Position numbers and translations under genes: made by a program | Source: Physcomitrium patens | Lineage: Eukaryota > Streptophyta > Bryopsida > Funariales > Funariaceae | NCBI RefSeq assembly: GCF_000002425.4 | Contig: NC_037267.1 | Location: 9,623,398-9,687,397, forward strand | Direction of reading: 5' to 3' | Length of the DNA: 64,000 bases | Notes under the pieces: generated by a model | Told to the model about the DNA's origin: nothing | The model's input: only the letters and a program-made list of their open reading frames with translations | Databases searched by the model: none | Part shown: one piece after another, positions 1-12,316 of the stretch | How the letters are laid out: each line of letters begins with the position of its first letter | Position numbering within the stretch: the stretch's first letter is position 1

Positions 1-765
1 CAATAGAACTTATAGATTACATATAATATCTTTAAAATGAAATCTAATCTTAGATATGTAGTAATGATGAATATTATTAGAAAAAATATATTTGATATCA
101 ATTTAATATTAATTTTTTATTTATTTATTTTTAAATAACAATAGATAATAAATATTCTTAAAGTACCAAGTACATCTTTAATTTGTTAACATCAACAATG
201 ACAAGTTTTTGATTGAAATATTCTATGTCTACAAAAATGATGATTCAATTAGATATGAAATGTTAAATCTTATAATGTTTATATTATTTATTTCATTAAA
301 ACAAGAACCTTAAAATATATATTTTGGTCATTATAAATAGCATATATTATTCAACTTTACATATTCTATTGCTAGATAAAAAATAAAAAATAAAAAAACA
401 GGACTAATTAATTCATTACAAGTTAGTTATTCTAACAATTTAGATTCTACAAAAGGAGAAAGTTTACTACATCCTTGAAGTTGAGACCATGCATTCTTTA
501 GACATTATCAATTATAACACATATACTAGTTAACTTTTTTTTAATTAAAACTTTTAATTTTATTTAGTAAATTTATAACATGATTGATGAATTTTTCTTT
601 TCATTCATAGGGTAAAAAAATTAAAATAAATATAAAAATAACTATCTTATGCAATATCCTAATTGGTAGATTTTGCTTGCCATTTGTTTATAGATGCTAT
701 AATATGAAAACAATGCACTAAGTTTTATTTCAATTATTTTTTTGTTAAAATTGAATTTACTTTCT
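1..765. other. AT-rich intergenic DNA, no gene seen
   Basis: Very AT-rich sequence with no open frame of note on either strand and no recognisable transposon motif. Confidence 0.6.
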
Positions 766-789
766 AAAAAAAAAAAAAAAAAAAAAAAA
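766..789. repeat. poly(A) tract
   Basis: An uninterrupted run of about 24 A. It could be the tail of an old retroposon or simple slippage; no adjoining LINE or SINE is recognisable. Confidence 0.9.
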
Positions 790-888
790 CTTGAAATATC
801 AATAAAAAACTTGATTGAAGTAAAAAAACAGTAAAGAAATATGACAAGCAGGAGATTGTGGTAATAATAAGAATTGTGGTGACATTAG

Positions 889-892
<4 letters not shown>

Positions 893-937
<45 letters not shown>
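893..937. repeat. compound microsatellite (CT)n(AT)n
   Basis: About 14 CT units run directly into about 8 AT units. Confidence 0.95.
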
Positions 938-1789
938 GTAAATGAATGAATCATATATCTATGCTATTTAATTTTAATAAATTAATTCATCTATGCTATT
1001 CACTGTTTTCATAAATTAAATTAAATATTGCGAATGAATGAATCACACATCTATGCTATTTGAGTGATTAAAATTAAGTAGAATATCTTTTCAAAAAACA
1101 TCAAGAACTATTCCTAAAAGCAAATTGAATCTATAAATAATTCTAATTATACCAAGTGGCAATAAAAACTTCTGTTAATAAACTAGGTATGACACGTGAC
1201 TATGAAAAAATCAGCCAAGCAGAGGAAAGCCAAGGGAGCTGGAGAGAAGCAATTAAGAAATATGGAACATTGATACAATATAAATACAATAATAAATGTT
1301 AGGTAATATTAAGAACTTGTTTTATAAAAGGTGTTTGATAATTACATAATGTTCAAATAAAATACATAAATTGAGGATTGCATAAGATTTTCCAAAAACA
1401 CTACAGATTGTTTGCCAACTACTACGTCGTGTATGCAGATTTCTTACAATCACATTTACATGTAAGTTTCTCAAAAAATTCAACCATAATCAAGACTATT
1501 ATTTCAAAACAAAAACCAGGATGAACTCTTTGCATATTGCGTAATTAATACACAGAATGCAAATTACGTCATTTTGAACAAATTCACCTAAAGGCACTCC
1601 ATGGCTGTGAACATACGCACATACTTCTAGCTTAATTTGTCAGCAAAAAAGACGGGTTGCCAAGAATATTTCATAGTAACCTCCAACAGTACCCTGGTCC
1701 GTCAAAACACATTGATAAGTAGTAGATAAATTAATTGATTCCAATCTGACTATGGGAATACAAGATGGGTACGTTTTGACGTCTCATTT
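938..1789. other. intergenic DNA, no gene seen
   Basis: Moderately AT-rich sequence between the microsatellite and the 3' side of the HIT4-like gene. A G-box core (CACGTG) lies near 1193, but no gene can be tied to it. Confidence 0.5.
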
Positions 1790-2155
1790 TCTTTATTGAA
1801 GAAAATTGGCCGCAGCTACTTTAGATCCCGCAAGTACATTTGTGGTTTAAGAAACTCAAGTGCACTACTCCAAGGTGGAGTAAAACTGGAATTACCAGGC
1901 AATCATCAGTGGCTAATGGATTCCATATACAAGGGCACGTACAGGCCCATAACATAACTATTCATAGAAAAAAAATCTATGCAGTATAAGTGGAAGGAAC
2001 AGAAGAAATGAGTATGAAAGATCCAGAAGCAAAAGCTACAAAACTAAAGGGATTGGAGGTATCTGGGTGTAGAAACCAAACTAATAAGAGGTCTCCACAA
2101 CAGACGGATGACATTCAGTGGCCGACTGCAGAACCGAAGTAATGTTCAGGGGAAT
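1790..2155 (-). other. probable 3' UTR of the HIT4-like gene
   Basis: Directly downstream of the minus-strand stop codon. Base composition is more balanced than the flanking DNA, and an AATAAA-type signal can be read on the minus strand near 1792. The extent is inferred; no transcript data are available. Confidence 0.35.
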
Positions 2156-5100
2156 CTACAGGACCTCCGTAGCCTTCCCATAATACCTATTGATAAATGC
2201 ACTCTGCAAGACGAATAATCCCAGAGTTAGAATAACCACATGCATATTACTCACAACAGAACCCAGAAGAAAGAATGAATAAACGGTACTGACTGAGAAG
2301 TAACCCCGGCTTTAACAACACATATAGCAAAAATAGGACACTGCGACACGGCCATCATGGATTTCAGCTCAATATCAGGACCAAAAAATGCAAATAGCAA
2401 GAACAGGTATGAATTCGCATGCACTGAAATTACTTTGTACCAGGACTTCTAACCCAAAGAACGAAAAACCACTGAAGGTATAATTACTCAACACACCTTC
2501 ATCTCAGAAATGTCGGGATACTTGTCGCTCTTTGCAGGATAAAACTTGTAAAATTTCATGTTCTGAAATCCTTCAATCAAGTCTTTGCTCATATCTTCAA
2601 GTGCCTTCTTACGTGCTAATTTGGCCTCCCGAACTTTTTTCTTTTCCTTGCCAACGAGATCTTTGAGAAAAACCTGCTCATCGAAAAAACGAAAAAAACC
2701 AGATCATTTTAATTCCGAAGGAAATAAGGTAGACAGCGCAATGGCCAATGCCATAAGACCTCAGGGGTTCTGTGAGGATATGGCAAGTTAAGAAATTACC
2801 ATGAACTTCTCCCTTTCTTCAGCAGGAAGCTCCTCTTCTGTGATCAGATTGTCAACAAACTCCTGCATTGTGAAGAATGTACACTCAGTGAACCAAGATC
2901 ATCAATACGATGGAGAGGCTTAGCGTAATGAGCAAAATCTGTACTTGAAAAGGCAAATCGATATGGTGCAAGGTCTTTGGCGAAACGGAATGTATCATAG
3001 ATAACAGCAAGTTACTTCTCAGGGGTAAGAGAAAAGATGAGAATGTGAGTCTTACATCGAACTCATCGAACTGCCAATCATACTCGCACACAACCTGGCG
3101 TGTGCACCATCCAGAAGTTAACAACAGTAACGGAGATAACTGAAAAGATTCGTTTTCACCATGTGACAACTGAACACATTTTGGATCACACTACAAGGAA
3201 TACCAGACAACTCGTAGATATTTGTCTAACAGCTGAGTTAACGATCTGCCTGATGGCGCTGTGATCAGGTAATAAGGCATGGTTGAGGCTGTTCGTCCAA
3301 GGCTCAAGGACAGGTCACAAACAAGCATGAAGGTAATGATTAGGTACCGGAGGTTTGCTTTCGTCCTCGAAGGGGTACATGATATTCACCACTGTTTCAT
3401 CCACTGTCTCATCCTCCTTCAAAGGAGAGTAAATGTCTGCACACATTGACCACTTGAATTAGTTTCAACCCATGACCCCACTCCATTTGCCAAGATTGGT
3501 CACATGTAAAGCCAGAATTCTACAAAATCAGGTTCAGGTAACACGAATTCAGGTAACAGAAACATGGATGCGAAGAAAGAGGGATAACTTACAGGGAAGG
3601 CAGTATTCGTACTTCTTTATCCGCTCCTGCTTTAGCTGCTTCAAGGCAGCCCTGCAATTTCACGTACGAAATCAAACCAACATCCTCCACAAACAGTGCT
3701 CTGGAAATGCCCCAATTCGTAGGTAAAGCTGCAAACGATAGAATGTGTGAGGAGCGTACCTTCTCTGAGTGCATTTCAAAGTGAAAATTTTCGTCTTAAC
3801 CCGTTCTACCGCACGAATACTGCAACATGCATTGCATTGTTAGTGAACTAGCCAAATCAGAGAAGCATTACTCGTTTGTACATTACAAAGTCGTACTCGT
3901 TAATACACTTATTCTAGGGGGGAAATGAGCGCAAAGTTAAGTTCTCACTCCATCACATCAGGGGGGATAAATGGAATCCAGTCCATTTTCATCTCCTTCA
4001 TGGGAACAATTAGCTCCTCTTCTCTTTGCACGGACTTGATACCTATCTTATCGGAAGGAGGAAATGGAGATGTTACCTGCGGAAATGAACACCATACTCG
4101 TAAGTAGGTAAAAACACATGACATAATCAAGATAAATGAGGAACCACAAACTGTTAATAGAAAGAAAGCATATGTTCGAAAAACTATGTCTCTGGAATTC
4201 TAAGAATATAACAATACAAGTTACGAGAGGATGTGTTTGAAGGAATACCGCGACAACCGCAGGTATATGGATAACTCTCGAATTCTCAGGGAAATGCACC
4301 AGTTGTGCTGGGAAAACAGAAGACAAATAAAATTAGTTTTCAAGAAATACTTCATTTTCCAGTCTAATAAACAGTAAGCAGAAAATTAAGCCAGCAATAA
4401 TTCTAATTTTTGAGCATGGAGGCGCACGAATGTACACGACAGTAATCTAACAGAAACATTAAAACCTCAACCAAGAACAACTCAACAGCCCAAAATCTAC
4501 ATCACTTGACAATATATAAAAATCAAACAGATAGACCTGAAAACACAATGTTCGCAAATGAAGTGAGAAACTTACGTTCTGTACATCCAAATAGATAGAC
4601 ACGCTTTCCATGTAATTTGCCTCCCTCTTCAAACTCATTCTGAACCACAACACAAGAATAGTTGAACATGGTTCCAAGGTTTATTTGAAACACGGCTCCA
4701 GATAACAAACAGCCTCCAAGTACTAGAAAGCTTCAGATAGCAGCGAAAGAGGGAGAGATGGAATTGTAAAAGTTCATCTCATCATTATCGAATACATCTA
4801 GGTGATACGTTCGTAACACATAGCAAAATACAAACTCACCTCAAGGTTTGTGAAATCCCAATCTATTTCATATACTTTGTCATATTGGTCCCATTCCGTG
4901 CCCACTGGAAAAGCTTCCTTCCACAAAGTACCCTGCAGTTTCGGCAAAATTCAGCTACGAAGCTGCTGGCTTACACACTACGGACAAATACAGATGCAAA
5001 CACAACTGCTGTACACTGGAATACACATTCTAGCCAGCCTCTCGGGCATTTCTGTGAAGAGAGGCAATGCTATCCAGTAAGAGAAGCAGGCTCGTGGGAA

Positions 5101-5283
5101 AATATGCTCTCGCTCCACGAAATTGAAGCAACACTAGAAAGAATTACTTGTGTAAACTGCCGCAAAACTCATGCATTAGGGTTAGACAAGAGGGCACACC
5201 AGGGGCCGGTATTCTTCAATGGTTTCCTCAGGTGGAGGAGCAGCTTTCACTTTAGACACCCGTCGCTTGGACGTGGAGGCCAT
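2156..5283 (-). CDS. HIT4: HEAT INTOLERANT 4 (HIT4)-like nuclear protein, 12 exons
   Basis: Exons on the minus strand, in coding order: 5200-5283, 4840-4932, 4576-4639, 4249-4307, 3949-4076, 3760-3819, 3593-3651, 3348-3436, 3056-3094, 2800-2862, 2497-2673 and 2156-2203. Every intron is GT-AG and all phases join, giving 963 nt (320 residues plus stop). Recognition rests on remembered similarity to Arabidopsis HIT4. The shared blocks are LWKEAFPVGTEWDQ (about 31-44), LFGCTEPQLV (about 75-84), the FPPSDKIG..VQRE block (about 105-120), KMDWIPFIP (about 130-138), an acidic DWQFDEFD segment (218-225), a Lys/Arg-rich probable helix (about 255-272) and the C-terminal NRYYGKATEVL. In Arabidopsis HIT4 is a nuclear, chromocentre-associated protein needed for heat-induced chromatin decondensation; that role is carried over by homology. 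The N-terminus is short (28 residues, exon 1) compared with the longer one I recall for Arabidopsis. The ATG at 5281-5283 was chosen because it opens the only frame joining exon 2 in phase; a stop-free upstream extension was not found. Confidence 0.88.
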
Positions 5284-7505
5284 ACTCGACTTTGGCAGTG
5301 GCATTCAGCCAACAACCGCCACTCAGACGCTGCTGAATTACTATGTGATTCTACTGTGCGGAAGTGCAATTCTATTAGGTTCAAACTTAAATAGTTAATT
5401 GCACAACGTATGACTACTAACTCCACGAGACACACCTCTCCAAATAAATTCAGAACCCTTGAAAAAAAATTGCGGATTGCTACCCCTCACTACACACTCT
5501 GAATCTACGCACAATTGTCAAACAAATACGCGAGCGCAAGCAGGAGTAGAGTGACACTACCGAGACAACTAAGCATATGTTTGAGGCACTTGGTCTGCGG
5601 CAACATCCATACAACTAAAACAGCTCAGGCTAGATCTCAACTTCCGAAACAAGGTAATGAAAGCGTGGACAGGACTCTGCCTGCTTTCCACGCTCTGTGA
5701 AAAGCCGTCAACCAACTACTACCGAGACAACCAAGCATATGTTTGAGGCACTTGGCATGTGGCAACATCCATACAACTAAAACAGCTCAGGCTAGATCTC
5801 GAAAACAAAGTAATGAAAGCGTGGACAGGACTCTGCGTACTTTCCACGCTCGGTGGAAAGCCGTCAACCAACTGACCCTCCAACAATTCTACGAAGCTCT
5901 GTATCCACAATCCCTCCCTACTCACCAAACCGACAATTCCTATGAGCGAGCTGAGACGCAGCCGAGAGCTGGCTCAGAGGGGAAAAAGAATTAACCTCCA
6001 CTCCAACCTACAAATCATCACCATCGATTAGACTAAACCGAGTATCACGAACTCTTTCTCCCCTTGTTTCCAAAAATGCATGCCAGACAGATCCAGCACG
6101 CAACTGAACGAATGTTGTCGTCTTGTCGCCTGCCGATGATACCTTCCGAATGGCACAATTCCAGATGAAGAATGAAAAAAAAACGGAATGTTTCGATGGA
6201 AATGCTGGTCAAAATTTACAAGTTATCGCATGCCGCGACTGTAGCACAACATAAAGTATCGGCACCACCAGGGAAAGACCATACCTACCATGAAGCAACG
6301 GAAAGCCCAAGGGGCAATGAAAGCGACCGATTGAGCCCGTCCAAGCTGTCCGTTGGTGTTGAAACCCTAGCCCATGTAACACTCTCTCTCCGACCGTTGG
6401 GGTTGCAACACACACCCCCCCTCCCCTCGGTCCTGACGCTGAACGACAACCGCTCGCTGGCTGAAATCGGTAATGATCCCTGACGAAAAGCAACGCCTAC
6501 CACGCCGCACACCTCTCTCTCTGACTGATTGAGAAGTTTTTAGCTCCCAAAGTCCTGCTAAATTTAGTAAAGTGACGATGCTGTGGTGAGCTTCATTGGT
6601 GAAACCACGCTAATACCCTAATATACACGGCCCTCCCCAATGCTTTCACTGATGTGTAATTACCAACCTCATTAATGTGTATCTTGGTGATTTACGGAAA
6701 AGTTCAACGAACGTTGGACGAGATCCGTGTCGTTGAGTTTTCCTGGAATGGAAGGGTTCGTCAGCACGATATGCAATTATAGGTGAGGACAGGGGACCTC
6801 CAGTCATGCAAACGTAGGCATTTACACAACTAGCCCATGCGCGTCTATCTAACGCAACCATGCTGGTGACCGGAGATTCCAGTTCTTCGGTTCCGTGAGC
6901 GAGATCGGCCTGGACCCAATTCGCCGGTGTCTCTCCGGTGGGTCTGTGAATGGGACGAAGGAGCTGTTCAAAGGTGGGGATGCATGCTGAATACATTTCT
7001 CGTGGCCCACCCATAGGTCACCCTCTACGATAAGACGACGCTGGTGTAAATCCCGAGAGGTGGAGACTTCTCATCAGATCTTTCGAGGTGATGGACAGAG
7101 CACATAGTGGATAATCCACTTAATGCCCTCAAGTACCTAGTAACTACGAAAATGTGCTCTGAACTGTTTATCAGAACAATTATCAAGAGTTAGCATGAAA
7201 AGGATAGGGGTAGGGCTTTGTGATTGCAGCAACACAAACTTTGCCCTATTATGATAAGCTAACCTGGGAATTATAATCATATATAAACAAAACCAGTACT
7301 TAAATAAAAACATTATGCATCTGACTTCAAACCAGATGAGGTCAACGCAGAGATACATCAATTATGAAAAACCTCAGCATCATTGAAGTGCACTGGATTG
7401 TACTAGGTCAACGCCAAACAGGAGGAGAGAGTGAAACGACATAAACAAGCGACCAAACACATGCAGACAATGCACAGAAGCATCGATCCTGAACGGCTGC
7501 CAAAA
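5284..7505. other. 5' flank of the HIT4-like gene, no supported gene
   Basis: About 2.2 kb of balanced composition that probably includes promoter and 5' UTR. Several short ORFs exist on both strands; the longest is a 122-codon minus frame at 6646-7014. None shows a recognisable domain or conserved splice structure. Confidence 0.5.
5556..5873. repeat. 162-bp tandem duplication in the HIT4-like 5' flank
   Basis: Two head-to-tail copies: 5556-5717 and 5718-5873. Both begin ACTACCGAGACAAC and end near GCCGTCAACCAACT. They differ by a few substitutions and a small indel. The second copy lies about 435-590 bp upstream of the start codon. Confidence 0.9.
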
Positions 7506-7525
7506 TTAGGGCTAGGGTTAGGGTT
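7506..7525. promoter_or_regulatory. telobox-like motif (repeated AGGGTTAGGG)
   Basis: The stretch reads TTAGGG, then C, then TAGGGTTAGGGTT, i.e. two to three plant telomere-repeat units. In plants such teloboxes (AAACCCTAA on the other strand) are common in 5' regions of housekeeping genes. Here it lies about 250 bp upstream of the plus-strand ORF at 7775. The regulatory role is inferred. Confidence 0.55.
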
Positions 7526-7774
7526 CGAACTACACCACTGGTTCTCTTCATGCAGTACCGACTCATGCACGGCGGAAACTCGAGATTGGAACTGAGGTCG
7601 GCAGACTCAATGCCCAACCCCAATTCGATTACGGTTGTTCATTTCCCGATGCTAGATTCCTGACACCAATCTTCCCACTTCATGAGAGCCGTGGATTAGC
7701 GCCGCAATTCGTTTCCAACAATCCGAGGTGACGATGTTTTCGATTTTTGTAACTCGCCATCGTGAGAGTCCTCG

Positions 7775-7981
7775 ATGGAAGATCAGGTTTTCTCGAAAGC
7801 ATTGAACTTAAAGAGTGGTTGCGTTGCCTTGGGACGTGGCAGTTCATCGGTTGGGAAATCCATGGCTCCTAATTTTGTGAACTTCTCCAATTTCCCTTCT
7901 GCTATCAAATTTGCACAGTCGCGGCCTCGTTTCATCTCCGCGGCTTCGTTTGTTTCAGAATTTTCATGCATTTCGTTATGA
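7775..7981 (+). CDS. possible orphan first exon, product unknown
   Basis: A 68-codon plus-strand frame beginning MEDQVFSKALNLKSG, rich in Ser, Phe and Ala, in a locally GC-balanced segment just downstream of a telobox. I do not recognise the protein. The balanced composition ends near 8110, where very AT-rich DNA begins, and no continuing exon is visible for at least 10 kb. It may be the 5' end of a gene once divergent with the HIT4-like gene and cut off by transposon insertion, an exon followed by a very long intron, or chance. Confidence 0.25.
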   Translation: MEDQVFSKALNLKSGCVALGRGSSSVGKSMAPNFVNFSNFPSAIKFAQSRPRFISAASFVSEFSCISL

Positions 7982-8111
7982 GCGTTCGCCGTTGTTTGAA
8001 GAACTTGCTAAATTTCAAGCATTTCAGAGTCTCGATTGCCTTGTCGGGTATGGTATGGTATGCTTATTTGTATGTAATAATTTCTGGTGCTTACGCCAGT
8101 GGGATTGTTAA

Positions 8112-9099
8112 ATTTTATCTTAATCTGGTTTCTGTTTTTTTATATTGATGTATACATTATTGAAATTGAACCAAAATTATTACGAACAAAAATAAGAATA
8201 ATAATAATAAAATTAAAGAATTTATGTAAAATTGTACGATTTAAACAAAGCATACACAACTATTAGGTGTATTATTTACTATGTGGAACTTTGATGCATA
8301 ATATACTGGTTTTAGAAAACACAATTTTGGGGGGTTTTATACTTAGAAGATTGGATGAGAAGTCTCAACTTTTAAATCCTTGTTAATTGAGATTGAGAAG
8401 TCTCACAAAGTTGACTTTATATTTAGAAAAACTATTGTAGAGATTTATTTTCTGGAATTTCTACTGAATCTATTTTTTTAAAGGGCTTTTACAAAATTTT
8501 AAGAATCTATGTCAAAAAATGTTTATATATATATATATATATAAATAATATTCTTATCATTATAATTTGAGTCAATATTTATGTTGATATATTTAGACTT
8601 GTGATAAAACAATGATGTAGTTAATTTCATGGCATCTTCTTACTAGTGGAAACATGTGTCATTGGCCATGAAAAAGGTGTGTAAGTTTAATTTGTGGTTG
8701 CTAAGTCAAAATTGACCACTCCTAAAGAAGTATTGACCAAGGAAAAAGAATATATACATATACATATATATACACATAAGAATGGAACCATTTATATTTC
8801 TTTATTGTAATTGGCAAGCATAATTTTTTTATTACAAAAATTAAAATAGCTATGTGAAAAGATCTTCCAGATAAACTATATTTATAGTCATATTTTTATC
8901 TGTGTTATTTTTAGAATATAGAAACTTGAACATATTTGAAGTTCATTATGAAATGACAACATATAACTATCCATGTACAAATATTGAGGTTCTAAGATCT
9001 ATTCCTATATTTTTCAACAACTATCTTTGAGATCTATTAATGATCATTACAGATTCTACCTTTATTAGAAATTGCCTTAGCTCCAATTTGAACAGAATC
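8112..9099. other. AT-rich DNA, no gene seen
   Basis: AT-rich sequence with short (AT)n runs near 8525-8545 and 8755-8775. No coding or transposon signature was found. Confidence 0.6.
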
Positions 9100-11530
9100 T
9101 TTGCATATGATAGGTATCATATGATCCTTGGAAGAATAGTCAATTGTTCCTTGTAGTCTCTACATAAAAGTCTTACTTCTGTAACTTAATCAATGAGCTC
9201 TATAATGATTAGATGTGATCTATTACAAAATCCTTCACACAAAGCAATGTTTTGCAATAATATAATAGGAAATCCAACATTTAGCTCCAAGTTAAATTAT
9301 AGCAATCTAGATGAACTTAAGCTATTCAAATACTTAATTGGATAATAATTACCATTATTGGCACTATCTTCTATGATTGTTATATTTTCCTTGAAATAAA
9401 CACATGAAATTCTAAGAAATGTCTTCATTGCTTGCTTGTTTAGATCATCAACATCATAGTTTTGTGCAGATAAAATAGACCTATTGGAGAAATATTCATC
9501 TAATCCTAAATAGACAAATTAAATCAAATCATTTGATGTTGGACCTACTTTTGTATGTTTTAGAAGAATCATTATATTTTTCAATAGATTTACAATTATT
9601 GATTCATTTTCAGTTTTTTTAATAGAAATCATTTTTAGATATACTATAAAAAAATATTTTATTTCAAAAAAAACTCTTTAAAACTAATAATCTTATATAA
9701 TACATATCTTCAAGAGCTCTTCAATAGATAATTAATTTTCATTCAATACACCTTTCAAAGGCATATTTTTGGTCAATTTATACACTTTAATGTTAGACCA
9801 AATCTTTGATTGTTGTAAAGAAGCATGAATAATCTCTTTTCTTGAGCCTTTAATATTAATATGAAGAATTTGTCAAAAATCTCTACTAAAGACTACAATA
9901 ATTCTCCCAAATAACTTGTTAGTACCATTTATATATTAGAATCTTTCTTGACTACTTCAATAAAATGGAGATGTTTCATTGGTATCTCATCTCAAATGTT
10001 AAGAAATATCTTTTATAGCACGTATATATGGTATATTCTTTGGAATATTGTAAAATAAGTTTTCATCAAGATGGAGCAAAATTTTAAACATAGAGTGTGC
10101 AATTTGTCTACTACTTAAAAATTATGCTGCAATTTCAGAGGAAGCAATATACAAAAAATAATTTCCATAAATTTGAAACTTTATTGTTATTGTATTGTAG
10201 ATAAATGTTCTTTTTCACTTCTTGTTGGTTCTTCCAAAAAATACAACTTTCTAAGATTATTATCTACTTAAGCAAGAATATCCAAATATATGTTGAGTTG
10301 TCTATCATTCAACTTTGGCATACATTCTTCTACTATTTATTTGACTTTATTATGTTCCCATGTCATATGCTCCATAAAAATTTAATTTGTAGCATTTTCA
10401 TTTCAATTCTTTTTCCACAACTACATCAATATAAAATCAATAAGTATTTTGCTTGATTCTTAAAGAATATCATCAAGAAAAAATAGTCCATAATCTAATA
10501 TCACTCTTTCTATTGGCCTTTCAATTTCATAATTTTTAATCAATCAATAATCTATATCATTAAAAAAATAAATCTTTAATCTTATCTTATAGCTCTTTTA
10601 AATGTACAAGTAAATATTTAAAAAAATAATAATAGTAAATAATTTCTTTAATTGCTTTCTTGTTTTGATTATAGGAGATTTTTTTTAAGCATTAATTCTT
10701 ATATTTAGTATCCTTGAATAATCCCATTTCTAAGCATGCATTCTTTAAATTTTGGTTGGAGCACTTTCTTTATAATACATAAATCTTCAAATGAGCATGA
10801 TCCATGTGCCATTGTTATAAGAAGCAAAAGAAAAAAAAATTCTTGCACGATAGAATCAACAAATTATAACCTTTCAATTGTAAATCTACATTGTCTTATT
10901 ATCTACTTCTTTGAGATCTTGTTTGATATAAAATTTTGTAAAAACTTTTGATACTTGTATTACCAGGAATTTCTATAGATTACATATTTCAAAAAATATT
11001 GTCAAAATTATTTTTTGTCACTCTCCACAAATAAAGACTTCTATTACATCATCATTTAGATAGAATAAGTACTTGATACATTGTACAAAGATGCAATATA
11101 AATCAAACTATATTTGAAATTTTTTCACACATTTTTATTCCAAACAAATGCCATGCTACATTTGGAGCTCATATATACTATGTATTAATATATTGCTTGA
11201 CTTCATCTCATTTATTTCAAATTTTTATTATTGTACAATCATGTTCTTTATAAATATACTTATGAATATATTTCACAATACAAATTGAAGTACAAATCTT
11301 AATATTAATATGAAAAATATATTTTTTTATTAAAAATAGAATTATAAAAAATAATAACTTGATTGCCTATAACATGACTGCTAACATTGAAAGTTCTTCC
11401 ATCATTCTTTCTATGATATTGGAGATAGCCATCACCATCCATTGATGTTATTTCTTAATATTCTTTTGAATATTTCTTTTGGCATATTCTATCCTTTATG
11501 CATAAAGTTTGCATATCTTAATGTTCACAT
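9100..11530 (-). pseudogene. decayed Helitron Rep/helicase transposase
   Basis: Reading the minus strand through several frames and stops gives an ordered series of Helitron transposase blocks. These are CIKDRIC...DGDGYLQYHRKNDGRTF (end of the Rep region, about 11400-11510); VKYIHKYIYKEHD and APNVAWHLFGIKM (about 11120-11290); a degenerate P-loop segment YFLEEP...SEKEH (about 10205-10245); ASSEIAA...IAHSMFKI (about 10070-10150); LFGGRIIVVFSRDF and LTKNMPLKG (about 9760-9925); and NVGFPIILLQNIAL..GFCNRSHLI near the C-terminal end (about 9200-9290). Order and spacing match Rep followed by Pif1-type SF1B helicase. The P-loop Gly/Lys residues are lost and the frame is broken many times, so it is inactive. 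The 5' TC and 3' hairpin-CTRR termini were not found, nor was the Rep catalytic HUH motif. Confidence 0.8.
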
Positions 11531-12274
11531 AGACTATAAACAATACAAGTACTAATTATCTCAAATAATAATAGATTTTCTTCTTCAATGAGAAATTCCA
11601 TACAAATAATCATGTCAACATTGAACAAATCTTTTACTTTATATTTTTATTCAAAAATGAATAAAAAGTGCATGCAAAGAAGACATGACTTTGCATATTT
11701 AATTTTATGTACTCATGCAAGTGCATACCATTAAAGACATGCACATGATTTTCTTCCATCCAAGATTTTGCATGTCAACTTCTTGATTTTGAACATTTCC
11801 AAAAATATATGCTAGTCCTTGATATACATTTGCAACTAACCTAACTTCATTTATACTTAAGTATATCAATTATTTTTTTTATTTGTTACTCAAGCATCTA
11901 CAATAAATTCTTATAGAAACTTTCTATCTTATAAGATAGTTTAATATTTATTATGTTGTGAAAATAATTAATATGAATAAAACTCCATTTGATTAATACA
12001 TACAGCCCACACTTTTTAATCCTTATTTTCATTGAAATTCATATTTTTATATTTCATTTGTTCATGCCATTCAAGTTCTTTATGTGAAAAAAATAAAATA
12101 AAAAAATAGAGTAGAGTGGTAAGCAAGCTGTCCCTCATGAACTTGTTGCAATGCATATCTTTTCTATTGAAAAACTATATCTCTTATTTCTTTTGCTTTT
12201 GTTCAATTGCTTGGTACATCAAATGCAATTTTATTATAAGTTAGAAGATTATAACATCTTCTTTTTTTATCTTC

Positions 12275-12316
<42 letters not shown>

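Noticed and set aside
6646..7014. 122-codon minus frame in the HIT4-like 5' flank
   Set aside because: No recognisable domain, no splice support, and the region is balanced in composition, where frames of this size arise by chance.
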